This document shows, piece after piece, positions 1-8,405 of a stretch of DNA of 64,000 nt; positions within the stretch are counted from its first letter, which is position 1, and the number at the start of each line of letters is the position of its first letter. This stretch comes from Tectiglobus sp965215755 (GTDB lineage Bacteria; Pseudomonadota; Alphaproteobacteria; Rhizobiales; Hyphomicrobiaceae): the NCBI GenBank assembly GCA_965215755.1, contig OZ244119.1, positions 5,580,001 through 5,644,000 of the forward strand, in the 5' to 3' direction. The notes below the pieces were generated by a model, which saw only the letters and a program-made list of their open reading frames with translations, was not told the origin of the DNA and searched no databases. The position numbers and the translations under genes are program-made.

Positions 1-179
1 CCGAGCATGTCATCAAGGTTACGATCTTCACCACTGTGCCAGCGCTCGATGAATTCCGCCGGACGCGTGAAGAATATCTGGCCGGGTACGCTCCGGCCGC
101 CACCTATGTGCAGGTTGCCGGTCTCGCCAATCCGGACTTTATCGTCGAGATTGAAGGCGAAGCGGTCAAGGAAGCCTGA
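1..179 (+). CDS. RidA-family protein, C-terminal part (cut by window edge)
   Basis: The reading frame is open from the window edge (first whole codon at 3) to the TGA at 177-179, giving 59 residues. The tail resembles the end of RidA/YjgF proteins, with a stretch like TIFTTVPALDEFRRTREEYL and then the typical ATYVQVAGLANPDFIVEIE strand pattern. RidA proteins are small trimeric enzymes that deaminate reactive enamine/imine intermediates, or act as related hydrolases. The conserved N-terminal half lies outside the window, so the subfamily cannot be named. It is followed after 139 nt by the acyl-CoA dehydrogenase genes on the same strand. Confidence 0.75.
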   Translation, partial: EHVIKVTIFTTVPALDEFRRTREEYLAGYAPAATYVQVAGLANPDFIVEIEGEAVKEA

Positions 180-318
180 ACGGCTGAGCACGCGTATTGG
201 ACCGGTCAATAAAGAGGCTGGACCTTAGCAACAATCATCATGCGAGTTGCCCTGCCGGGCACCTGCGATAGAATCTCCGATGAACCTGCCCCGTAGCAGG
301 AACATCGGAGAATGTGGC

Positions 319-1449
319 ATGAAATTCAGCTTTACCGACGAGCAGCAGGAATTCCGTCTCATGCTGCGCCGGTTTCTTGAAGATAAATCACCGACGTCAG
401 AAGTTCGCCGCCTGATGGCCACAGACACGGGATGTGATCCTGATGTCTGGCGCCAGCTCAGTCAGGAACTCGGCCTCACAGCAATTCACATTCCGGAAGA
501 ATATGGTGGACAGGGCTTCGGCATCAGTGAACTCGCCATTGCCGTCGAAGAGATGGGGCGGGCCCTGTTGTGTGCGCCTTATTTTGCATCCACGGTTATG
601 GCGGCCACAGCCATTCTGAAAGTCGGAACGGAAGAGCAAAAGCGCGCCCTGCTTCCGAAAATCGCGTCAGGAGAGACTATCGCCACTCTTGCGTTTGCCG
701 AACAGCAGGGAAGCTGGACTGCAGACGGCGTGACCATGACAGCAACTCCCGCAGGCGATTCCTACAAGCTGGATGGCACGAAGAGTTTCGTTCTCGATGG
801 CTGCTCAGCAGATCTTTTCGTCGTGGTTGCACGCCAAGCTGGCAGTAAAGGCGCTGACGGATTGACTATGTTGACCGTGACCTCCGATGCCTCCGGATTG
901 CAAAAGACACCTCTCAATGCAGTTGACGATACGCGCAAGCTGGCGCGTGTAACCTTCGATGGCGTCACGGCCGAATTGCTCGGCCAAGCTGGCAACGCTG
1001 CAGCCCCTCTGCAGGAGACCTTGGACGTTGCCGCGATTTGCCTGGCGAACGAAATGGTCGGCGGCGCAGAGCGCCTGCGTGAGTCGTCTGTCGACTACGC
1101 AAATTTGCGCGTTCAGTTTGGTCGTCCAATTGCTTCTTTTCAAACCCTAAAGCACAAGTCTGCCGACATGCTGCTTGATGTCGAATTGGCGAAATCCGCC
1201 GCCTATTATGCTGCCGCAGCAATCGATGAGGGCGACGAAGAAGTCCCGGCTCTTGCATCGCTCGCCAAGGCCGCTGCGGCGGATGCCTATATGCAAACGG
1301 CGGTGCATACCATCCAGATCCATGGTGGGATCGGATTTACTTGGGATAACGACACGCACTTGTGGTTCAAGCGGGCAAAGAGCTCGGAAGTGTTTCTCGG
1401 CACAACCGACTATCACCGCGAACGCATGATGCAGAACTGGCAACGGTAG
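319..1449 (+). CDS. Acyl-CoA dehydrogenase family protein (small subunit-like, 376 aa)
   Basis: This flavoprotein family oxidises acyl-CoA thioesters to 2-enoyl-CoA and passes electrons to ETF. The N-terminal helical domain begins MKFSFTDEQQEFR. The C-terminal domain carries RVQFGRPIASFQTLKHKSAD and the HGGIGFTWDNDTHLW motif. The ATG at 319 is preferred over the in-frame ATGs at 247 and 280, because CGGAG lies 8 nt upstream and the family N-terminus starts there. The segment that usually reads YEGT near the C-terminus is FLGTTDYHR, so the common catalytic Glu is not at that position. A second acyl-CoA dehydrogenase starts 11 nt downstream. Such pairs often form heteromers in steroid or branched-acyl degradation, which is an inference here. 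Confidence 0.9.
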   Translation: MKFSFTDEQQEFRLMLRRFLEDKSPTSEVRRLMATDTGCDPDVWRQLSQELGLTAIHIPEEYGGQGFGISELAIAVEEMGRALLCAPYFASTVMAATAILKVGTEEQKRALLPKIASGETIATLAFAEQQGSWTADGVTMTATPAGDSYKLDGTKSFVLDGCSADLFVVVARQAGSKGADGLTMLTVTSDASGLQKTPLNAVDDTRKLARVTFDGVTAELLGQAGNAAAPLQETLDVAAICLANEMVGGAERLRESSVDYANLRVQFGRPIASFQTLKHKSADMLLDVELAKSAAYYAAAAIDEGDEEVPALASLAKAAAADAYMQTAVHTIQIHGGIGFTWDNDTHLWFKRAKSSEVFLGTTDYHRERMMQNWQR

Positions 1450-1460
1450 GGGGCGCGACG

Positions 1461-2717
1461 ATGTCTGAATTTACCGAACAGCAAGTCCGCTCCGACGTCA
1501 GAGCCTGGCTTGAAGCCAACTGGGATCCGAAGCTCGGCCTTATCGAGTGGCGCAACAAACTCGTCGACTCGGGTTGGGGTGCGCCGCATTGGCCGAAGCA
1601 GTGGTATGGCATGGACCTGCCTGTCGGCCTGGTCCCGGTTGTCGAAGAAGAGTTCGAAGCATTCGGCGCGATCAGCGTTGCCAAGATCGGTATCCGCACG
1701 CTCGCTGCCGCAACCATTCTGGCGCACGGTACAGATCTTCATAAGGAGAAGTTTCTGCGCCGGATTCTGACGGGTGAGGACACCTGGTGCCAGCTCTTCA
1801 GTGAGCCGGGTAGTGGTTCTGACCTTGCTGGTGCCATGACACGTGCCGAGTTGAAAGGTAACAAGTGGGTCGTCAACGGACAAAAGGTATGGACGACAAG
1901 CGCACACAAGGCCGAGTACGGGCTTCTATTGGCGAGAACTGATGTCGACGTACCAAAGCATCAAGGGCTTACGTACTTTATCCTCGACATGAAGCAGCCC
2001 GGCGTTGAAGTCGTGCCGTTGCAGCAGATGAATGGTTACGCGTCCTTCAACCAGGTCTTCATCACTGACGCTGAGATTGCACCGGAATTTATGCTTGAAA
2101 GCGAAGGTGCCGGCTGGCAGGTCGCCACGACGACTTTGATGCACGAGAGACGCGGCGCCGATGGACTTCGCAAATACGCTAAGGCGTCGGATCGGCCGGA
2201 ACGCATCTACAAGGAAGAGGCAGAGGAAATCGCCGTCGCGTTGGAGCCTTACAGATGGTATCCGCAGCGCGCCGGGCGTGTTGACCTTGTGATGCAGCGC
2301 GCCAGGGAAACCGGGCGCATCAACGATCCGGTTGTACGTCAGGAAATCGCCAAGCTGCTGATCATGGACAGCGCGGCCGAATGGACCGCCAGGCGAGCGC
2401 GGGCTGTGCAGGCGCAAGGCCGACCGCAAGGGCCGGAAGGGTCGCTGGGCAAGCTTGCATCAAGTTATATTGCGCGGTTTGCTAATCAGGTTCACACACT
2501 GATCAGTGAGAGTGATGCGATGCTGACCGGGGAAGATAGTCCCATGGACGGTATGATCTCGGAGATATTGGTGTCGACACCTGCGATTTCAATCGCTGGC
2601 GGCACCGATGAGATCCAGAAGAACATCATCTCAGAGCGCGTCCTCAAAATGCCAAAGGAACCAAGGTCAGACACGGATCGACCGTTCCGGGACGTACCAA
2701 AAAATATTGTGTCCTAA
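1461..2717 (+). CDS. Acyl-CoA dehydrogenase family protein (418 aa)
   Basis: A second flavin-dependent acyl-CoA dehydrogenase, probably co-translated with the one ending 11 nt upstream. The FAD-contact motif CQLFSEPGSGSDLAG lies near residues 117-131, followed by WVVNGQKVWTTSAH. The C-terminus has ISIAGGTDEIQKNIISERVL. At the position of the classic YEGT glutamate it has GGT, so catalysis would need another Glu or the partner subunit. The ATG at 1461 is chosen because it starts the conserved N-terminus; the longer frame opening at 1362 would overlap the upstream gene by 88 nt. The substrate cannot be read from sequence. Adjacency suggests a two-gene alpha/beta dehydrogenase. Confidence 0.9.
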   Translation: MSEFTEQQVRSDVRAWLEANWDPKLGLIEWRNKLVDSGWGAPHWPKQWYGMDLPVGLVPVVEEEFEAFGAISVAKIGIRTLAAATILAHGTDLHKEKFLRRILTGEDTWCQLFSEPGSGSDLAGAMTRAELKGNKWVVNGQKVWTTSAHKAEYGLLLARTDVDVPKHQGLTYFILDMKQPGVEVVPLQQMNGYASFNQVFITDAEIAPEFMLESEGAGWQVATTTLMHERRGADGLRKYAKASDRPERIYKEEAEEIAVALEPYRWYPQRAGRVDLVMQRARETGRINDPVVRQEIAKLLIMDSAAEWTARRARAVQAQGRPQGPEGSLGKLASSYIARFANQVHTLISESDAMLTGEDSPMDGMISEILVSTPAISIAGGTDEIQKNIISERVLKMPKEPRSDTDRPFRDVPKNIVS

Positions 2718-2753
2718 GAGCTTTGGACCAAAAACAAACCAGGAGATGATTGG

Positions 2754-3734
2754 ATGGAAACCCGGCAGCTCGGCCAACTCTGGCCTGTCAGTTCGTTGGC
2801 ACTTGGTGGCGGCGGTGTCGGCCAGCTATGGGGTGAAACCACACGCGACGAGTGTATATCGACAGTCCGCGAAGCAGTCGACCACGGCATAACGTTGCTC
2901 GACATGGCGCCGCGCTACGGAGATGGTGAGGCTGAAGTCGTCGTCGGCGAAGCCTTTCAGGGGAAGCTGCCGGTAGGAGTTCGGGTAACGACCAAGCATC
3001 GCCTCGGAACACCGCAGCGCGGCGAAGTCGAAGGCCATCTCATACAAAGTCTTGATGAAAGCCTCGCGCGCATGCAGTTGGAGCATGTTGATCTCTTCTT
3101 TCTCCACTCCAACATCATACCTGATGACTATGATGCGAGCGCCTATACGGACCGGCCGGCCACGCGCTGGACCACCTATATCGAAGAGTTTGTTCCGGCC
3201 TGCGAAAAGTTGGTAGCCAGCGGACGGATTGGCGCCTGGGGGATTACCGGCATTGGTATTCCTGATTGCATTCTCCAATCATTGACCCAGTCCGTGAAGC
3301 CAGCAGCAGTGCAGTGTCTTGCCAATCCGATCGATTCAGCAGGCGAACTGCAATACTTTGCTGGTCCCAGTCGCGCGCGTGAGCTCATAGATGCGACGCA
3401 AAAGGCCGGTGCAGGCGTCCTTGGTATCCGACCGGTTCAAGGCGGGGCTCTCACCGATGCGCTGGATAGAGATCTTCCGCCGGATCATGGTGTCGTGCGA
3501 GATTTTAATCAGACGACGGGATTTAGGAATCTCGCAAAGGAAATGGGTACGAGTGCGGCCGCACTTGCCCATCGTTATGCATTGAGTATGGCAGGCGTCG
3601 AGACGGTCGTACTTGGCTGCAAGAACCGCAATGAACTCAAAGAATGCATTGATGCGGCCAATTCCGGCAACCTGGATGCAGAGACAATGTCCAAAATTGA
3701 CGCCGTCGTCAGTGATGCTGTCGTGCGGTCCTGA
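2754..3734 (+). CDS. Aldo/keto reductase family protein (326 aa)
   Basis: A TIM-barrel NAD(P)H-dependent oxidoreductase. The catalytic tetrad is visible as Asp50 and Tyr55 in LLDMAPRYGDGE, Lys81 in TTKHR and His118 in FFLHSN. The NADPH-binding end shows GVETVVLGCKNRNELKECI. AGGAGATG a few bases upstream gives a good ribosome-binding site for the ATG at 2754. It follows the dehydrogenase pair after 36 nt and precedes a VOC protein by 16 nt, so a four-gene transcript is likely. The carbonyl or alcohol substrate is unknown. Confidence 0.88.
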   Translation: METRQLGQLWPVSSLALGGGGVGQLWGETTRDECISTVREAVDHGITLLDMAPRYGDGEAEVVVGEAFQGKLPVGVRVTTKHRLGTPQRGEVEGHLIQSLDESLARMQLEHVDLFFLHSNIIPDDYDASAYTDRPATRWTTYIEEFVPACEKLVASGRIGAWGITGIGIPDCILQSLTQSVKPAAVQCLANPIDSAGELQYFAGPSRARELIDATQKAGAGVLGIRPVQGGALTDALDRDLPPDHGVVRDFNQTTGFRNLAKEMGTSAAALAHRYALSMAGVETVVLGCKNRNELKECIDAANSGNLDAETMSKIDAVVSDAVVRS

Positions 3735-3750
3735 ACAGCGGAGCGAATTT

Positions 3751-4179
3751 ATGGAACCCCTATTTCATCTCTCTATCCCTGTCGACGATCTTGATCGTGC
3801 CAAGTCGTTTTATCTCGATACACTTGGGTGCAAGATTGGCCGTGAAACTAAAGGCCGCTTCGATATCAACTTCTTTGGACATCACATTGTTGCCCATCTG
3901 TCAGTGCGCGAGGCTCAGAAAGAAAACGGGACCATTCCATCCGACGGAGATACCGCGCCTCTCCGCCATTTCGGCGTGATCTTGCCACTCGACGATTGGC
4001 AGGAAATGGAGACGCGACTTACCGGGCGCGACGTTGATTTCGTGCTCTCGCCACGACTGTCATTCGAGGGCAAACCTGCTGAACAGCACATCATGATGTT
4101 GCGAGATGGTTGCGGCAACATCGTCGAGTTCAAGTCACAGCCTCGGGAGCGCGTGTTTGCAACAGATGCGCCGACATAG
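3751..4179 (+). CDS. VOC (glyoxalase/dioxygenase) family protein (142 aa)
   Basis: A vicinal-oxygen-chelate fold protein with two beta-alpha-beta-beta-beta modules. It starts FHLSIPVDDLDRAKSFYLDTLG and ends LRDGCGNIVEFK. His6, His73 and Glu127 occupy the usual metal-ligand positions. The ATG at 3751 is chosen over upstream in-frame starts because the family begins here and GGAGCG lies upstream. Members include glyoxalases, dioxygenases and isomerases, and the reaction cannot be assigned. It is the last gene before the island boundary at 4301. Confidence 0.85.
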   Translation: MEPLFHLSIPVDDLDRAKSFYLDTLGCKIGRETKGRFDINFFGHHIVAHLSVREAQKENGTIPSDGDTAPLRHFGVILPLDDWQEMETRLTGRDVDFVLSPRLSFEGKPAEQHIMMLRDGCGNIVEFKSQPRERVFATDAPT

Positions 4180-4300
4180 AAGTTTGGACAAGGGCTGTAT
4201 TGTACGTGACCAATGCCGTAGTCCAACGCATGTCCACTCCAGATATGCAGCCGCCATCAAACGTACAATTTATTTTAAATCAGGGACTTGCTACAGCGCC

Positions 4301-4316
4301 CTGGCGGAGAGGGAGG
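4301..4316 (+). repeat. Distal attachment-site copy (16-bp direct repeat)
   Basis: CTGGCGGAGAGGGAGG is identical to 46822-46837, which contains the 3' end of tRNA-Ser, including the encoded CCA and the acceptor strand. The flanking bases differ at both sides. It lies 121 nt past the VOC gene stop and marks the likely left end of the island. Confidence 0.78.
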
Positions 4317-4736
4317 CCGCCGAAGTGATTGCGCTTAGCATATGAATATAAATGCATTTCTTGAATATGTCCTGCGGTTGATATCCGAATTCGTATCCGT
4401 TTCGGGGTGACACGGCTGTTCATCCAGTCGTCCGTCATTGTAGGGTCTCGATTCCTGTTCAAGCAAGTTGCCAGCGCGGCTTTTACTGGTGTTCGCTGAC
4501 TGCTATCGGGAAATCGAAAATTAGTATGGGGGTTGTTGAATTGCTTACACCAATGCTGGTTGTGCGGCTTGCGGAGGAATATGCTTGTTCAGTTATGCAA
4601 CGCGCAGATGTTTGTCGAAGCCCATTGGCAGAAGCAGTTCGAGATCATCCCAGAATAGCTATGGCTTTCGACGTCCGCTTTACCCCTGAAAGCGGAGCTG
4701 TTAATTTCAGTTTGCGTTCTTCGGCTTCGGGCCATG
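4317..4736. other. Non-coding left end of the island
   Basis: I see no convincing gene here. The stretch contains an ATATCCGAATT site at 4381-4391 followed by a related GTATCCGTTTC at 4393-4403, matching the repeats near the integrase. A segment around 4669-4692 has the form GTCCGCTTTACCCCTGAAAGCGG, which resembles intergenic mosaic repeats of Rhizobiales. Confidence 0.6.
4379..4403 (+). promoter_or_regulatory. Candidate integrase arm-type sites, left end
   Basis: TGATATCCGAATTC followed directly by GTATCCGTTTC. The core ATATCCGAATT is repeated twice at 46668-46690 beside the integrase gene, in the same orientation. Tyrosine integrases of islands bind short arm sites inside both ends, so this placement is meaningful. 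The role is inferred. Confidence 0.55.
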
Positions 4737-4890
4737 GAACGAACCCGCTTACGCGGGAGTGCGCTGCGCGCGGACCATGCGGTGGGGCGAGTGTCGGAGT
4801 AACCAACTGAGGAACAAGCGGTAACGGTCGGAGGAGGCCGTCTTGAGGATTGAGGGGTTCCCAACTCCAACCTCAAGACAGGAGCCCCCG

Positions 4891-5778
4891 ATGACCGACA
4901 AGCCGATTACCGATCTGCGCCGGCGTATGCTGCAGGACATGACGAACCGCAACTTCGTCGACAAGACCAAGCACGACTATATCCGCCATGTCGAGGCATT
5001 GGCTGATTTTATCGGTCGATCGCCGGACACAGTTACCAGCGATGATCTCAGGCGTTTCCAGGCGGCCCAGATTTCCGGGGGTGCGCAACCGCCGAAGATG
5101 AACACGCAGGCCTCCGCGCTACGCTTCTTTCTAACCGTCACGCTCGGGCGGGCCGATCTCGCCCATCAACTGGCGCGTACGAACTATCCGAGGAAGCTGC
5201 CGCGGGTGCTGCCGCCCGAGGATGTCGCCCGCCTGCTCGACGCCGCTCCGGGACCCGGCCTCAAGTACAAGGCGGCGTTGAGCATCGCCTACGGAGCGGG
5301 CCTCAGGGGCGGAGAGGTCGTCATGCTGCGCGTCAGCGATATTGATTCCAAGCGCATGTTGATCCGCGTCGAGATGGGCAAGGGGCGCAAGGACCGCCAT
5401 GCAATGCTCTCCCCACACTTGCTCGAACTCTTGCGTTCATGGTGGCTGCAGTGCCGCTCCAAGGGCTGGCTGTTCCCGGGCCAGGATCCGCTGCGTCCCA
5501 TCACCGTGCGGCAGCTCAACCGTGTCTGCCACATGGCAGCGGAAGCAGCCGGCCTCGGCACGTGGGTGACGCCGCACACACTCAGACACTCGTTCGCGAC
5601 GCACCTGCTTGAAAGTGACATCGACGTACGCGTAATCCAGGTCCTGCTCGGCCATGCGAAGTTGGACACGACGGCGCGCTACACGCAGGTTGCAACCAAC
5701 ACGTTGCGCTCGGTGATGAGCCCGCTCGACCGGCTGCATATTGCCCCGCTGGACAAGGACGACGAGCCGGACAGATAG
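4891..5778 (+). CDS. Tyrosine recombinase of IS91-family element, copy A (295 aa)
   Basis: A phage-type integrase with an N-terminal SAM-like domain (about residues 8-95) and a C-terminal catalytic domain. Active-site residues are visible: Arg139 in GAGLRGGE, His229 and Arg232 in TPHTLRHSF, His255 in LLGHA and Tyr264 in TARYTQ. The ATG at 4891 has AGGAG upstream and starts MTDKPITD. The longer frame from 4843 would run through an inverted repeat, GTCTTGAGG (4840-4848) with CCTCAAGAC (4871-4879), which may be a regulatory hairpin. It is followed 12 nt later by the transposase. Its exact role in IS91-type transposition is not settled. Confidence 0.88.
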   Translation: MTDKPITDLRRRMLQDMTNRNFVDKTKHDYIRHVEALADFIGRSPDTVTSDDLRRFQAAQISGGAQPPKMNTQASALRFFLTVTLGRADLAHQLARTNYPRKLPRVLPPEDVARLLDAAPGPGLKYKAALSIAYGAGLRGGEVVMLRVSDIDSKRMLIRVEMGKGRKDRHAMLSPHLLELLRSWWLQCRSKGWLFPGQDPLRPITVRQLNRVCHMAAEAAGLGTWVTPHTLRHSFATHLLESDIDVRVIQVLLGHAKLDTTARYTQVATNTLRSVMSPLDRLHIAPLDKDDEPDR

Positions 5779-5790
5779 CCGAGCCCGATC

Positions 5791-7014
5791 GTGTCCCGTC
5801 CATCGCTGGAGGTCGCGGATATCTTCCGTGCCTTTGGTCCCGCATGGCGTGATGCCAACCGCGGTCACGTCAGTCTCGACCAGATGAAGGTCATGTCGGC
5901 CATCGAGCGTTGCCGCACGGCAGCGCTCGGCGGACACGTTGCGCGTTGTCAGAACGGGGCGTGCCGGCACACGCACATTGCCTACAACTCCTGCCGCAAC
6001 CGGCATTGCCCCAAATGCCAGGGCGGCAAGGCACGCGAGTGGATGGAGGCGCGGCAGGCCGAACTGCTGCCGGTCGACTACTTCCACGTCGTGTTCACCC
6101 TGCCTGCCCGGATCGCCGATATCGCGTACCACAACAAGCGCGTGATCTACGATCTGCTGTTCAAGGTGTCGGCCGAGACGATGCAAACCATTGCCGCCGA
6201 TCCCAAGCACCTCGGCGCCAGGGTCGCGATCACCTCGGTGCTGCACACCTGGGGCTCAGCCATGACGCATCACCCGCACGTCCATATGATCGTGCCGGGC
6301 GGCGGGATGTCGTCGGATGGCTCACGCTGGATCGCCTGCCGCAAGGGCTTCTTCGTACCGGTCAGGGCGCTCTCGAAGCGCTTCCGTAACGTCATGATCG
6401 ATAAGCTCGTGGCAGCGCACGTGGCCGGCCAGCTCAACTTCTTCGGCGCGCAGGCCCATCTTGGCGATCTGCGTGCCTTCAAACGCTTCCTCAGGCCGCT
6501 GCGCCGGCGCAAGTGGTTCGTCTATGCCAAGCGCCCGTTCGCCGGACCGAACGCCGTGCTCGCCTACCTGTCGCGCTACACCCACCGCGTCGCCATCTCC
6601 AACCGGCGGCTGATCAAGGCCGATGCCGCGCGTGTTATGTTCCGCGTCAAGGATTACCGCCGCAATGGCAGCGCCCGATACACGACGATGATGCTCACCC
6701 CGCACGAGTTCATTCGCCGCCTCCTCATCCATGTCCTGCCCAAAGGGCTCCACCGCATTCGCCATTACGGCCTTCTCGCAAGCGGCGTGAAGGCTGTTAA
6801 TCTCGCCAGGATGCGCGATCTCCTTGGGACCCCGGAGCCAATCGTCAACGATACCTCTAACGGCAACGACGACGCTGAGCCTGGGGCAACTCCCGATGAC
6901 GCCTGGCCAATGCCATGTCCTTCATGCGGCCACGCTATGCGCATCATCGAGACCTTCGCGCCCGGCACAACGCCAAACAACGTATCGGAACCGGCAGGCA
7001 TCGATAGTTCATGA
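5791..7014 (+). CDS. IS91-family HUH transposase, copy A (407 aa)
   Basis: A rolling-circle transposase. An N-terminal zinc-binding region (about residues 53-76) shows CQNGAC and CRNRHCPKC. The HUH metal motif is HPHVH, residues 161-165. The YLSRY motif at 259-263 supplies the paired tyrosines expected of Y2 enzymes. Translation starts at GTG 5791, 12 nt after the recombinase stop, so the two are co-transcribed. The C-terminal tail has a CPSCGH knuckle. Copies B and C encode the same protein. Confidence 0.9.
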   Translation: MSRPSLEVADIFRAFGPAWRDANRGHVSLDQMKVMSAIERCRTAALGGHVARCQNGACRHTHIAYNSCRNRHCPKCQGGKAREWMEARQAELLPVDYFHVVFTLPARIADIAYHNKRVIYDLLFKVSAETMQTIAADPKHLGARVAITSVLHTWGSAMTHHPHVHMIVPGGGMSSDGSRWIACRKGFFVPVRALSKRFRNVMIDKLVAAHVAGQLNFFGAQAHLGDLRAFKRFLRPLRRRKWFVYAKRPFAGPNAVLAYLSRYTHRVAISNRRLIKADAARVMFRVKDYRRNGSARYTTMMLTPHEFIRRLLIHVLPKGLHRIRHYGLLASGVKAVNLARMRDLLGTPEPIVNDTSNGNDDAEPGATPDDAWPMPCPSCGHAMRIIETFAPGTTPNNVSEPAGIDSS

Positions 7015-7505
7015 TCTCAACGCGCTGCCAGAATAACGTTGTCATAAGGCGGCCCCCGCGCTGCAACGCTCGGCTGCGTCCCGATCGCCTCATCATGACC
7101 TCGACGATCGCAAAAATGTTCTTACCAATGACAGGCAAGCCCCGGTGGCTCACCTTGCATGCCTCACACAACCGTGCGGTATGCACCCCTCACCAATCCG
7201 ACAGGCCACGCCCGGCCGCCAAAAACCCATAGCAGTCGCGGCACGCTCCTCGCCCAACCGCCCGCGGGTTCCTTCCCTGACGACTTTCGGACGCCGGCTC
7301 CAGTGCGTGTGGAAATCTCATCGATCGCCAGCATCCGAAACTCTTCACACTGAACGAACCCGCTTACGCGGGAGTGCGCTGCGCGCGGACCATGCGGTGG
7401 GGCGAGTGTCGGAGTAACCAACTGAGGAACAAGCGGTAACGGTCGGAGGAGGCCGTCTTGAGGATTGAGGGGTTCCCAACTCCAACCTCAAGACAGGAGC
7501 CCCCG

Positions 7506-8393
7506 ATGACCGACAAGCCGATTACCGATCTGCGCCGGCGTATGCTGCAGGACATGACGAACCGCAACTTCGTCGACAAGACCAAGCACGACTATATCCG
7601 CCATGTCGAGGCATTGGCTGATTTTATCGGTCGATCGCCGGACACAGTTACCAGCGATGATCTCAGGCGTTTCCAGGCGGCCCAGATTTCCGGGGGTGCG
7701 CAACCGCCGAAGATGAACACGCAGGCCTCCGCGCTACGCTTCTTTCTAACCGTCACGCTCGGGCGGGCCGATCTCGCCCATCAACTGGCGCGTACGAACT
7801 ATCCGAGGAAGCTGCCGCGGGTGCTGCCGCCCGAGGATGTCGCCCGCCTGCTCGACGCCGCTCCGGGACCCGGCCTCAAGTACAAGGCGGCGTTGAGCAT
7901 CGCCTACGGAGCGGGCCTCAGGGGCGGAGAGGTCGTCATGCTGCGCGTCAGCGATATTGATTCCAAGCGCATGTTGATCCGCGTCGAGATGGGCAAGGGG
8001 CGCAAGGACCGCCATGCAATGCTCTCCCCACACTTGCTCGAACTCTTGCGTTCATGGTGGCTGCAGTGCCGCTCCAAGGGCTGGCTGTTCCCGGGCCAGG
8101 ATCCGCTGCGTCCCATCACCGTGCGGCAGCTCAACCGTGTCTGCCACATGGCAGCGGAAGCAGCCGGCCTCGGCACGTGGGTGACGCCGCACACACTCAG
8201 ACACTCGTTCGCGACGCACCTGCTTGAAAGTGACATCGACGTACGCGTAATCCAGGTCCTGCTCGGCCATGCGAAGTTGGACACGACGGCGCGCTACACG
8301 CAGGTTGCAACCAACACGTTGCGCTCGGTGATGAGCCCGCTCGACCGGCTGCATATTGCCCCGCTGGACAAGGACGACGAGCCGGACAGATAG
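7506..8393 (+). CDS. Tyrosine recombinase of IS91-family element, copy B
   Basis: Identical 295-residue product to the copy A recombinase, with the same active-site set (Arg139, His229, Arg232, His255, Tyr264) and the same upstream inverted repeat and AGGAG site. No difference was noticed, which suggests recent duplication. It precedes its transposase by 12 nt. Confidence 0.88.
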   Translation: MTDKPITDLRRRMLQDMTNRNFVDKTKHDYIRHVEALADFIGRSPDTVTSDDLRRFQAAQISGGAQPPKMNTQASALRFFLTVTLGRADLAHQLARTNYPRKLPRVLPPEDVARLLDAAPGPGLKYKAALSIAYGAGLRGGEVVMLRVSDIDSKRMLIRVEMGKGRKDRHAMLSPHLLELLRSWWLQCRSKGWLFPGQDPLRPITVRQLNRVCHMAAEAAGLGTWVTPHTLRHSFATHLLESDIDVRVIQVLLGHAKLDTTARYTQVATNTLRSVMSPLDRLHIAPLDKDDEPDR

Positions 8394-8405
8394 CCGAGCC
8401 CGATC

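Larger units (their letters stand above)
4741..7349 (+). mobile_element. IS91-family element with tyrosine recombinase, copy A
   Basis: 2609 bp, matching copies B (7356-9964) and C (34007-36615) in length, termini and all encoded proteins. The end starts GAACCCGCTTACGCGGGAG, which contains a small hairpin (CCCGC-TTAC-GCGGG), and is preceded by GAAC at 4737-4740. The other end is CGAAACTCTTCACA. GAAC is a known target tetranucleotide of IS91-type rolling-circle elements, and no target duplication is expected. It contains an integrase gene and an HUH transposase gene, and the last 335 bp are non-coding and probably hold a transposition end. Confidence 0.9.

Noticed and set aside
5437..6246. Long antisense frame (269 codons) across the IS91 recombinase-transposase junction, repeated in all three copies
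   Set aside because: It is the reverse-frame shadow of two well-supported high-GC genes; composition is His/Arg/Gly-rich without domain features.
7021..7349. CRISPR-like or tRNA-like structure in the IS91 3' region
   Set aside because: No spaced repeats and no cloverleaf; it is terminal IS sequence repeated identically in the other copies.
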